Assembly (NCBI GenBank): GCA_021397835.1
Contig: JAJFZO010000799.1
Location: forward strand, 62,001 to 126,000
Direction: 5' to 3'
Origin: Moringa oleifera
Lineage: Eukaryota; Streptophyta; Magnoliopsida; Brassicales; Moringaceae
Length of the DNA stretch: 64,000 bases
Position 1 is the stretch's first letter. Each line of letters starts with the position of its first letter. The notes beneath the pieces are model-generated. The model saw nothing but the letters and a program-made list of their open reading frames with translations, was not told the origin of the DNA and searched no databases. Shown in pieces: positions 46,201-58,336 of the stretch. The position numbers were made by a program, and so were the translations under genes.

Positions 46201-48464
46201 AGATGGATACGAAGTAGGCTTATAGGGTACGAGGGTTACTGTATTTATCCTAGCGAAGGGGAAGTTAGCAGGGTTTATAACCTGGACTCACTAGCTTACT
46301 AACTTTACTAGCTTACTTCTAGCCCCTCGAAAGAGAATGGTCTCAACTGAATGCTTACACCACCATTCTAAGACACTTTTAGGAGCTGCACTATCGTCCT
46401 TTTTAATTGCTGACAATGGATGCTTTGAACTATATATATATATATTTATTTATTTACAACATGAAAGAGACATAATCAAAGAGCTTCGATTGTGTTGTAT
46501 GTAAATAAGAGTTTTGCCTATCTTTCTTCAATTAACTATAAGAGCAAGAAGAAGACACTTTGTATATGTAATTAAAGAGCTTTTTCAGGTTTTGCTCTAA
46601 CCTAGAAAGCCACTATTAGTTTTCATGTGATTAGATTGGGCCATAGCCAAGTAATTAGATTGATCAAAAAGATAGTTTGACCTGCATGTATCAAGTATGT
46701 ACCTTTCATAGCATGATTGTAACTGAGGCCATAAGCTTTAGCCTCTTAAGAATATGATAGAAGAACTATGATGAGATATAAGATAAAATATCTAAATATG
46801 ATTGAGTTCCACTTCCCCTCGCTATCATGAACTTAACACCCTAAAATAAAATTAGCTTTACATGATAGGATAAGAGCATTAATAACTCAAATCACCCTGC
46901 GAATGATTTTGACATAAAATTATCAAGATCTTATTCAAAGACTTTTCACCATTGGGAGCCTAGCCTTTTCTTTCTCGAAAGCCTTCGACTTTTTTCTTTG
47001 GCTATAAAAGGCTTCTTTATGTGATTAAGGTAGTTTTTGGGGACCTTTCACTTTTGAAAATATCCAAAATAAGAGGCATGTCTCGCCCTTCAGAATGTGA
47101 AATCCTTTCCCACCTTTATTTATTAGATTTTTTCTTTCTTTCTAGTATAAACAAAATGAGAAATAATATTCAAATAACGAAATCCTTCTCTATACTTGTT
47201 CTTGCCTGCTGACTTAATCCATTAAGAGGATGGTAGATTCATCTTATTTTTGATATATTCTCATATGCAGTGCTTTGACCAATTGAATTACAATTTTGGA
47301 GGAATGACTAACTAGAAGCTTAGATGATAAATTGAATCAAATTCTTTAGAAGAAAAAAAGTGTCAATTCAATCAATGACTAACTAGTTTAAATGACCTCT
47401 CATTTTCGTACGTCTACTCGATTTTATATCTATCACACAAGTGACACATATTATCTAGGGGATTTTTCATAAATAGTTAGATTCACCTAGAGACAAGACT
47501 CAAGTAAGAAAAGAGAGTACGATAGGAGGAAGAGAAAAGATGAGGGAAAGCAACTATAGGAATTAGATGTCATGCTCCTATCTATAGAAGGAACTTCCTT
47601 GAACTCACAAAGAGGCGAGGGCTAGGACTAGATCTCTCTAGATGATAGGACTGAGTTAATATAGTTCCTTTTTTTTTCTCTAATCTATGCCCACCTCGAT
47701 CTAGCAAGGATTAGAATTGGGCACTAGCATGATTATTTGAGTACTGCTTTTTATCTTATTCCCTGAGAGCTTTTGACGTAGTGTCTTATTTTGTGTTTGT
47801 ATCTTAAGATTGTCCATAATTAGTTCCTATCCTAGTAGCAAGCATCTCATATTAGCTTGCCAAAGGCTTCAAGATATAGAAGTTAGGAAAGTAATTATGT
47901 CATACTTCTAGTTTGTAGCTTTCCTTCGTGGTTCTCTCTTCTATTGAAAAAAGATATGAGTTATGAACCTAGCTTCTCTTCCAAAATCAAAAGTGAGGGA
48001 AATCCGTCATCTATGCATACTGGGATAGGCTCGTGAGATCCACTTTACTCACTAATTCACATTTTGGTTGACATTGATTAGTTGTATTCACATCCTCACC
48101 TCCTAGCTAGAGAAGCATGCATGCCATAGCATCTCCATTAGTTCAAGTCGAGCCACTGGTTTGAAATGCTTTGACCATTTCATACACTTGCTATCAGTCT
48201 ATGGACTAAGGTAGTTAAGCAAGACAAACGAAGCCTTTGGGTAGCTTGGCTATAGATGGCTTGATCCAATTGATTTAGTTGCTTTGTTCATTACCACCTA
48301 GTATAGATGAGATAAAAATATTAATATTTGATTCACTCACAGTTTTTTTTTTTTATGATGACCCATAGCCTGAGCAAGCTGCACCTGAAAGGCAAATACA
48401 AGCACGAAACCTTAAGTAGTGGGGCAGTACGCTACAGTAAGCATAGGCATCATGGGCGAAGCTT

Positions 48465-48467
<3 letters not shown>
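37261..48467. other. Unassigned decayed sequence
   Basis: I recognise no mitochondrial gene, tRNA, rRNA or transposon protein here. The longest open stretches (41685-42011 and 43207-43563 on the minus strand, 43139-43462 on the plus strand) overlap one another or run through simple sequence, and show no domain. Minus-strand open stretches at 43881-44102 and 44476-44685 look somewhat protein-like but match nothing I know. A short TA run is at 46431-46445. Either mitochondrial spacer or too decayed to read. Confidence 0.4.

Positions 48468-48503
<36 letters not shown>
48468..48503. repeat. (AT)n microsatellite
   Basis: An uninterrupted run of 18 AT dinucleotides. A perfect run this long is young relative to the decayed surroundings and is probably variable in length. 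Confidence 0.97.
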
Positions 48504-48508
<5 letters not shown>

Positions 48509-51500
48509 ATCTAAATTTCATCCTATTTATAAAAACTATAGTTAAACTAGCTATAATCGACTAAAGTGGAAAAACATGACATAAAGGACTGGAAACTGAA
48601 TAAGCAAGTTATAAGTAAGATTGGGAAGTTCGGCATGCCTCGAAGGACATGTTTGAGATGAGAGATTATGATTATGTTATTAGATAAAATGAGCATAAAA
48701 AGTGTGAGGAGAGATGAATTTGAGCTATTAATTAAGAGGACCACCATCGCTCACTACTTCCTAGTTATCTTTTTATTTGCTGTTAGTTTACACTTTTAGT
48801 CTCTTCCTGTGCCTTTGACTTTCAGATCCATCTGGATTGCCAAAAAAGAGTGTGTTTGGAGACATTGAAAGGTGAATTGTCACTACAAATGAGAAAAAAA
48901 AAATTTGAATGGTAAGAGTCATGGATCCTCTCAACACAACCTTGATCTATCAACTATGAGGTGCTTTTCAGCAAACATATGTACACCAAACCAAGCGAGA
49001 GTCACCTTTGTCCATCTTATCTATCACATCAAACATTAATCAGCCTCCTACTTATAAAGAAGTCTTACTAGATTTCATCTATGATTACGAAAAAGTTATA
49101 GCCTTCGCTTACAAACAAAACACAAAGAAAGTGTCATTGCCTTGTCCACTTTTCATATGGGATAGGTCTCTTTTTCTTCACCAATAAGTCCTTTTCTCGA
49201 ATTTTTGAATCTGGTCCTTTTTCCATTCATACAAAACCTATGATATCCATCACTACTTGATTTTTATCCTTAATAATTTTATCTTTCTCGTCTATCACTC
49301 TATTTTTGTTAGTCAAATTACATTTTCCATTAAGGATGCGATGTTATTTGAAAGAAGGCTAAAATACTAACAACCATTTCTATCTAATTCATTCACTTGA
49401 CCTAATACATACCCTTTTGTAGAAGGTCAAGTGCCAAAGTCATGGAATGGGGAAGTCATCAATCCCTAAAAATTACTTTCAATTTGTTTATGGGCGGTTA
49501 TTTGACCTGGACTTTCTATGGTATCAATTTATCCTTGTCCTATTGAAGCATACAGGATAAGTGGGTGTAGTTTGGATCTCTAAGGCCTCCAAGGTAGCTT
49601 GGGATGTAGTCTACATCTTGAAATGAAAGAAGAAGGGAGTCTAGCCTCAAGAGAGTTCATGACTCGAATAAGGCAGCTATTACCAAACATTTGTGAAACA
49701 TTGCCTTTAACTCACACACCATCTAGGCTTTTGAATTAAAAGTTTTCCCTTAAAAGGTAAGAGTGCGTGGGGCATCCTCGTTCCTACCAACTCTTTCTCT
49801 TAAATTTGGAGGAAATTTATGAACTTGAGGTATACTATGAGACCTTTTATGCCATCCAAAATAGGTAATGGTAAAAGGTACTTTTTTTATTTGGCTCGAT
49901 AACTGCCATCTGTTAGGTTCCATTGTTCAAAAGTATAGTAGTAGAATTTATTATGATGTAGCTATTCTAATCTATGCTAAAGTTAACACAATTACTGAAG
50001 AAAAATAATGGAACTAGCTGATAGTTAGATCTATGAATAGGGCTTGTTACACCTAGAGTCCACTCAAGAACTACTTGACTAACTAGCGATATGGAGATTT
50101 GAAACACTCATGGAGGGCATGAAACACCCACGATCATAACTACCACTTGAACAAGAAATGGATAAAGATAGCAAGATGATTAATCCTTCATAGAAGCTTA
50201 GAGAAAAATAACTAAAATTTATTTTATTAGAAAGGGCGAAGGAAAATGCTGAATCAATAAAAGGATCGGGCATCTGTAGATTAAATTACAGAAGAGAAAT
50301 GTTCTCCTCTATGAGTTTCTTAGAGGAAGGGTTCAGATCGGGTGCAATTTAGTTTGTCGACTAACTAAAGTAAGGAAGAATCAGCCATTTGGGGTGGTTA
50401 AGCTCACTTTAGCACTAAGCACAGTAGTGCATTGTTATTTTATCCAACCCCATAACTTAAAGAAGTAGATTGGACAGATCACACTGAAAAAACAATCCAA
50501 ATAGGGATGGCTACGAAGTCAAGGAGGTTGAATAGGAAATAAGAGAGTAGCAATACCTTTCGAGCTAGCATAGATAGTAGTAGGAGACCAAATAAATGTT
50601 TCATGCAATAGTGTCAAAGAAGTCATAACAAGCTAGAGAAGCAAATGAAGCATGAGGTTCTGAAGAAGAATAAGGTCACAAAGCATAGCAAATCGCTAAA
50701 CCATGTGCGTGTGATTACTCGCCTATCATCAATTTGACTTACGCTCTAAAGCTGTCTTTTTGAGGAAGACTAAAGAGAACCTTTATGACATTCTTATGGA
50801 TAAAGTAACTGGTGAAGCTTTTTCTTTAGTTGTTGTTGACCCCTTATTGGGAAACTATGGCAATGTCTATTATTTCTTTTTCCCAAGAGGTGCAAACTTT
50901 ATTGAAAGGCTCTCTACCTTGTCACTTTATTAGGTTCACTTTTCCCTTTACCTCCCTTCGATCATTTTCCAAAGAGTTGCTTAATTGACTTCATAGTTAC
51001 ACCTTTGTTGACTAGATCCCATGAGTGCTACCAAAATGGCATGTTAGAGCGCCCCTCTTGTATCATGATTTGCTGTTTGATTCCAAATACCAAACTTCCC
51101 TATGATCTGTTGATTCGCATCGATAAAACTAATTATATGCCACATACATGGCATGAATCCAAGCTTTTTATTATTGATAAGCATCAATCCAAGTCACTGA
51201 CGAACCTAAATAAGAGTTCCCTTTTGGACCTGAAAGAAGGTTCATGAGCTAATCTCCTAAAGGGATTCTCAATCAATATGCATTGAGTGAAAGAATTGGT
51301 CCATTCCTTAGCCAATATTAGGTAAGCCAAGGGTTACATTCACAAATCAAGTCATTTCAATATGATGTTCCCAATCTCGATGATGTGCATGCAATTTTAA
51401 TGAATGCTAGGAGAAGAAAGGGGATAATAACACTGTTTGCTTCGCTTTGAATAAATAAATCATCACAACTAGAAGGATAACCATTTATATTGAAATTTGT

Positions 51501-54500
51501 TCGATAAAAGGTATAGGATGGAACCAAATTTTCTTCGTGATGGTGTTGTTTGCATAACTAAAAGAAAGCTATAGCTAATCAATAGCATGCTAAAGAGCTT
51601 CCTTAGTAGGAAAAGGAACGTATGCAGGAAATTAATTAAAATAAGGTGATATATTCGTAGGAATAACTGAAGAAAAGGTGTTAAGGTAATTTAACATCTT
51701 TTATTTTTGTTAGAAGATGTAGAATGTTATAACAAAGTGGACCTCTAACCATATTACCAACCCTCACTATGGCTTCTATTGAAGCTCTAGTTCTTACACA
51801 TCCTAGCTTCAAGATTTGACTTTTGCTTTGAGCATGAAGTGGCTTGCTGAGAACAATAGAGATATTCTAACCTTTGATTATCAAACTTACAATTCTTAAG
51901 AACCAATCATAGGATGGATGGTGTATAAATCAATTTGGTTAGAATGATGGCAAAGGTGAAAGAAGGATATCAAAAGAGTTAGGAAAAAGAGTATAGAGGC
52001 GAGAGTGAAGACATAAGCTAGCTAAATGCCCTAAAATCCATGTATGAAAGGACCTATAATCCTGGGGAGTACATTGATAACTACAACCCACCAAGCGCAT
52101 AGTAATGTGTTGTAAAGATTTTTTATACTTTCTTGTTAAAATGATGACTTATAGTCTTGCAAAGTTTAAAGGGCATAATGTTAACGAATTAGGGCTATAG
52201 CACCTGTTTATCTCAAATCACTTAAATTATATACAGGGAAAAGAGAAGGAATCGGAGCTTGTCAACAATAGGAATGCCTGATTGACTTTAAATTTTGTAA
52301 GCTATAAGGTCTCTTTTAGCACACTCGACTTATCATATAAGTATACAGTAATAACTGAGCATACATTGCCAATAGGCAGGTCAATTCTAAGAATGGTATT
52401 AGAGACCAAACTACAGTATCTTGGTGAGGAGTGCCTCACATGAGTGGTTAGGATAGGCCTTTGAATGCAATCTAGAGCCCATATGAGGAGCTCACTGCAT
52501 GCGCATTTACTTGCACTAGTGAGCCCTTACTGAAGTAGTAGAATGCTCCTTATCACTCCGAACCTTTAAATGGAGAGGGAACTCAAAACCATAAAACAAA
52601 GGAAGTAGCAACTCTAGGAGAAACGTACGAAAATAACCACACTTCATTGCACTCACCTGGCCCTTACCGTGTCATTAGATGTTTTGAGTGGCTGTTAAAT
52701 GGGTCGGTTGCTCTCTAAACCTATCCATATACAGTCCTGGAAAAACTAAAAGACTAGTAGCCTATCGCCACTCTGTATATGAAAGCCTTTCCCTCACTTC
52801 ATTTCTTGATTTTACAATACTGCAAAGTGTGGTTAGCAGTTGGGACCTTTCCTTACATTTTTGGCTCGGGTTTCAGTTTTTGCTTGATAGCTATAACTTT
52901 CATTTCTTAACTGGATTTTTTTAACTTCACATGTAACTCATCAGCTTGTGACTTCGCACAGTTAGTTTCGAAATTGGGAATTAATAAAACTACCTTTTCT
53001 CAACTAGAAAGGTTATTTAGGTAGCTCAGGTTGTTAGATTTACTGAAAGCAATTCAATGAACATTCTTGTCTAACATTTTTTAATTTCCCATGGGATCTT
53101 GGGGGTTTTCCTTACAATACTGGTAGCGCTTGCTTCCCTTGCTTGATAATTAATCTTTTCGATCTTTTTTCTTACTCTTTTTCTTAAAAGTGGTGAAGTC
53201 TTTTTTCGTTAGTTGCAATTTAAAAATAAAACATATGGGTTACTTCCTTTCTCAAGTGTACCTTTCAAATAAGGGTGATTGCCTTATGAAACTCCTATAA
53301 TCCATTAGTTTTTCTTCCCATTTCAAGAGACTTTTGTTTTCTCTTCATGAAAATGTTGTTAAGAGGTAGATCCCTAGTTTCATAGGGAGGAGTTATTTCC
53401 TCAAACACATTGGTTTAAGCCTAATAATGGAATGACGACACTATGAATGAATATTACGTTAATAGAGTTATTGTTCTTCTCTTTGTGCCCTTAACACAAA
53501 GCTAAAGCAGCGATGCGAATACTTGTTAGTGCATTAAGTTAGATACTAATTGGTACAAAACAAGTCAATTATATAGGATTGAGCCTCGAAATTGGAAGCC
53601 TCCCTAGTTTAGTGTTTTAATTTGAGTTTACCAATCCATATGATATGGCTTTAAAGTTTCCCAGCTTGGGTTGTTGTGAAGTATGAGAGCATAAGTAAGC
53701 TCAGTCTTTCACTACTCATGTAACCTTACATCATGGCTTTTAGAAGGGCCTAAAGTGCATGATGATTCAATTTCCAAATATATAACAAGGCCTCCTTTGT
53801 TGTCCTCCCTCTTTTTCTCTCCTATTGACATAGTAAAGTATGGTTTTATTAAGCATGATACATGCCCTTTATAAAGTGGTCTTTGAAAGGTCTTTAAACG
53901 AACATTTGTCTTTAGTTCTTAAAGATATAATGAATAATTATCTTCCTTGCCCACCACTCATGAAAAGAAAGAACACTTAGGGCCTCCTCAGCTTGCCCTA
54001 ATTCAAATATGATTCTTTTTCACTTTATCCTACCTCGCTTACTGCCCCTGAGGCTTAAAAAAGTGCCTTTTCGTTGTCACTACTTATTATTATCAATATG
54101 GCTCATTTTTAGTGCTATTTCTAGCCTGAATTAAGGCTTTGAAGTCCCACTCTTCTTTTTATAACTAGAAAGGTAGGCAAAGCTAAATTCAGAGCCACCT
54201 CGATTCAACATGTTGGAACACTAACCAAACCAAAAATAGATTCCTAAACCAACTTTGAAACAAATTTGAGCACTTTAATCGAAAGCCTTCCCTATCTAGT
54301 GTTAGTTGATCCTTCAATGTCTGCATTAACTAAATCATAAGCTTAATTTAAAAGATGGGAGTAAGCTCAAGAAGGATCAAAAGACTTCTTTTTGGTCCCT
54401 TAAAGTCATAAAGCAGATTAGACTATAATGTATGCCTATGGAACAAAAAATAATGAAAAGTAATCCATATGAAAAATCAATAAAGGCTTCCCTATACGTC

Positions 54501-57500
54501 TTTTTAGCGTATGCATGGTTTCTTTCAATTAGAACCTGTCACTACGTAGATCAATCTTTCGATTCTAGTTTGCCTTGTGTCATTTAATTTGAGGGAATTC
54601 ATTGGATCGTGAACTTGCTTCATACTTGGCGTTTAATCTTTTGTTAGGAGCAAGGTTGTCCTTAGCAAGAATGGTTAGAACTGAGCCCCTGGTTAGAATT
54701 ATGAAACTACTCATAGGAAATGTTTTTAAGTTGAGGGAATGTTTGGGCTTACCGACTAATAAAAGGTCTTTTTCAAACTAATTTGCTGGCTCTATTTGAA
54801 AAAAAATTCTCATTCCAGAGAGATATCAATAGATATAGAAAAAGATCTTAATCTTGGATATCGCAAAGCAGAAATCCCATAAGCACCCACTTTTAAAGAA
54901 GCAAATACACTCACCTTAGGAAGCATATACACTTATATGTGACCTACATTTATTAACAATCTTGTAAGAATTTTCCTTCTCAAGGTAGGTCAAAAGAACA
55001 AGTCGATGAAAGAAAGACTTTGTCAAAAAGTGTCTACTCATGGAATAGAAAGACTTCATTGCATCAATAAACTCCTCAGTTGTGAAAGAAAGGGTTTTTT
55101 TGAGCTAAATCAATCTTATAGAGATGATTAGCAGGAACTTTACACTCAATAAATAGGGAAAATGAAGACTAAATTCACTTTAAAAGCGATTCAAGAGACC
55201 ATAAGAATGATTGAGTGGTGAGCAAGAATAGTAGAAACATTAAGATATGCTTGTGCAAAGATGTGTCAAAGTATACCTATCAAAGTAAATTGTAAGGGTC
55301 AGGGACCAATGCATTATTAAGAAACCAACCAGAATAACTTTTCAAGGGGCATGGAAAGATGGTCTTATTATCTATGGGTAAGAAAACCACATGGGAAAAG
55401 AATCCTAAGGGAAGCTTCTCACTAGTGCTTTGCCTCACCACTAAACATTGTATTACTACGGTCAATAAATTGCCCTAAAATGGCTTTAAATGACCTCAAG
55501 GGTGGTCAAAGGCCCTGGTAAGGCATTGTACCTTTCTTGCTCGAAGGACCTATGAAAAAAAATGTCCCATTACGAATTCCTAGCCCATTGATAAAATATA
55601 GATAAGGGTTATTTTTTTTCCAAGTCTAACTTTTAAAGCATAACATTAGAAAAAAAAAAAAAACCTTTGGTTTTCAACTTTTTTCTTTGATAGATCTTTC
55701 CTCTTGAAAGAGATTTTACCTAACCATTATGTCCTTTGTTCAATACCTATTTCCAAGGGTAAGAACCTTAAATTGAACATCTTTTCTTATGCCTTCACCA
55801 CTTTTTTTTTTTTGGACCTATTCCACCTTCTTTCAGGAGTACCAAATCAAGAGATGAATTAGTAGATCATGAGCTAGGTCAAAGGATGCCTGAACCTTGT
55901 TTAGTAGTGACCATACTTTTTAGCAAAGGCTTCAAGATCATAGTAATGACTGCCAACTCTTTTCATAGGTACGAATGTCATGTTCGAAGCTGGTTTCTCA
56001 AGACACCATGGAAAATATCACTGATGAGCTTAATCATTAAGTGTGAAATTGTTAGTTTCCTCATCTTTTTGAGGCTAAGATCATATAAGTCAAAAATTCT
56101 CACTTCTTAGTTAATGAAAGCCCTTCTTAAGAAAGTAAGCCAAGAGCCACTCATTTGAGCCAACAGATTCAAATTCTACTATGCCTATGCATAAAGCAAC
56201 ATGTTTAAACTGTAATATGAAATCTTTGTTCTCCCTATCATCTCCAATTAAGGGTTAACTTTGCTAGGTAAGAGGACCACTACTGGGATTATTCAACTAC
56301 TAATTGATTACCAGGGGACTACTATTCTCCCTCCACTATTGATATTGATTTTCTTGTTGATAGAATGGCAAGGGGTGCAGTTTGGTTATATATCCCATTA
56401 ATTGGAAGACGGCGAAGCACATCCATCACCCAATCATGTAAAGGCTGAACTAAGGTCTATTTACAATGGCAAAGAACTTCGTCTTTCCACTATCTTTTAG
56501 CTTGATTTTAAACTTATACCTAATTAAGACATTTACTGTAAGATTCGTTTCATGTCAATCGCTCGTCTTTTTTAAAGAAGCTCGTAGTTCTCCCTCTTAC
56601 ATATATATATATATTAAATTTTTGGTTAGATCAAATAGGGACTTCTATAAACATCTTTCCGCTCAGTCATCATACTCAAAAGTCGAAGTCACAGCACGGG
56701 ATGCTCGAAAAAAATAAGGAGAATTGATGTCGAGGTGGTGCTACAATATGGCAATTGACCATAAATGCGAATTGATTGACTACTATCTAAGAGAAGATAA
56801 ATGGCTCTTTATTGTTCAAGGGCAAGGGAGAACATATAACAGCTTGCCTAGCTCTCGTATTTCCCACGTAGTCCGTAAGTCAAATTAACGATTCTCTGAA
56901 TTAAATAATAGAAAGATTCTTTCTCTGTTTTTGATATGTTGCTCTGTGCACTAAGAGTGCATTATCGAGGCAAGGCAAAAATTAACAAAGGATCATCATC
57001 AAGGCCTTTTCTTCTTTCCATTATTTATGTACAATCTATTGTGGGCATTTTTTTTTTAAGGCTTATCTAGGCCATCTAATTCCTCTTCTTTCTTTGCTAT
57101 TGATTTCACATCAAGAGCTGTTCCTTCTTGTTCAGGGTCATCGGATGTGAGATCTTCTTTCGACTTTGAGAAATAAATTGAATGGAGCCTATCCTCGACT
57201 CACCTTTTTATCTATAAAAAGCCCTTTCTACAAGAGAGTGAAAGCTCTAGGATGAGTATTTCTTAAATTCTGAGATTTATTCTCATCTTGATCCATTATG
57301 AAATTTTTAAAATCTATAAAAACATTAATGAAAATGGCTCGTCATGATTTGTTGAGGACCATAAGGTGTTGAAGTGGCATGATAGGTAGGGAATCCATAG
57401 GTTTTTGTGAAAGGATGCTTTTATCATGTTATTACTGAAAAGAAAAATTTAATTCATCTCTGTAATTCTATTTGTCCACACTTCTATCCATTCCTTGTAA

Positions 57501-57532
57501 AAAAAAAAAAAGGCTAACTGCTTACTAGATGG
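48504..57532. other. Unassigned decayed sequence
   Basis: No gene was recognised. The last part (to 57532) should include the 3' half of the trans-spliced nad1 intron 3, because domain V and nad1 exon d follow directly, but I cannot place the start of that half. A trnF-like fragment at 53020-53055 is too weak to call. Confidence 0.4.
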
Positions 57533-57567
57533 GAGCTGTATGAGCAGTAATCTCCATGCACACTTTC
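57533..57567 (+). other. Group II intron domain V-like hairpin, nad1 intron 3 (3' half)
   Basis: The segment GAGCTGTATGAGCAGTAATC followed by TCCATGCACACTTTC resembles domain V (GAGCCGTATGAG ... CATGCACGGTTC) with G-to-A and C-to-T changes. It is followed by GTGAGAAGAGCGGTGGACAG, which could form domain VI, and an intron end near CCATAC. Nad1 exon d starts about 45 bases later, so this is most likely the 3' half of nad1 intron 3, which is trans-spliced in plants. Confidence 0.65.
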
Positions 57568-57612
57568 GTGAGAAGAGCGGTGGACAGAAATGGCCTTGTT
57601 GTACCATACTCT

Positions 57613-57675
57613 CGTCTTCAATTGTAGTCTGCTCTTTTTTTAAAAAAAGAGGTGTGCCAATATGATCTTAATGAG
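57613..57675 (+). pseudogene. nad1: nad1 exon d pseudogene, copy B
   Basis: Exon d of nad1 is a 59-bp exon between introns 3 and 4, encoding a membrane segment of the complex I subunit. Here GTGCCAATATGATCTTAATG (57653-57672) matches the codons for ANMILM, and the upstream CTTCAATTGTAGTCTGCTCT corresponds to the SSMGFAL part with several changes. A run of A replaces the usual GGAGA stretch. The following GTGTAG fits a damaged GTGCG 5' end of a group II intron. Ends are approximate. The equivalent exon for copy A would lie outside the window. Confidence 0.78.
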
Positions 57676-58336
57676 GTGTAGTGCTTTGCATCTAACATTC
57701 ATTGGGCTTTCCTCTTTGGAATTTTGTGTCTTGGCTTGTGCAATAAACCCCTTTTGGTGAAAACTAGTGATAGATGGTCCCACGGAGCTTTCGAAGAAGG
57801 GTAGCCTAGTGTGCAAGCACAACAATGAATCGCAGTGAACCCTTAAATAACCAATCTTAGATTAAAGAGGAAATCTTCAATAATGGTGACCCCTTTCACT
57901 TTCCATGAATTAATGCATGTACCAGATGCTCATATAGGAAAGCTTTATAGCTTCAGTCTGGAAGTAAGGGGATTATTTTGAGAAATCCTTTCTTTCTCAT
58001 CCACTTTGATAAGAGTTGCAAGCACATCTGTGTGGATTATAGGTAATGGATAAAAGAATGGTAAGGAAGTGAACAGTACTCGACATAATTCAAGGATGGT
58101 TGTAAACCCACTGGGTAGGGACAATCATTTCGATCCTGGAAGAGGTGTAAAGCATTCTTAAGAACCAAAAATATTAAGCAAAATGAAGCCCTATGAGTCA
58201 CTAAAAGGATGACAGGGGGTCCTTAATTATTAATAAATAGAGTAAACAATGAGGTTTGTCCCTCTTTAAAGTATGAAGAGAGAAATAAGGGTCAAACTTT
58301 AGATCGTTCATAGTAGTTCTACCTATAGAAAAGATC
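57676..58336 (+). pseudogene. nad1 intron 4, 5' part, copy B
   Basis: This lies between nad1 exon d and the matR start. The later part (from about 58069) is shared with bases 1-268 of copy A and includes the extended matR upstream frame (KILSKMKPYESLKG near 58168-58209). Its presence on the same strand shows that exon d, intron 4, matR and exon e were cis-arranged in the donor. Confidence 0.7.

Noticed and set aside
53020..53055. trnF-like fragment TTAGGTAGCTCAGG on the plus strand
   Set aside because: Only the D-arm start fits; there is no anticodon arm or T arm at the right spacing.
57985..58035. Frame reading CKHICVDYR, like a Ty3-gypsy reverse transcriptase
   Set aside because: The match is only a few residues; the stretch lies inside nad1 intron 4 just upstream of matR, which explains it better.
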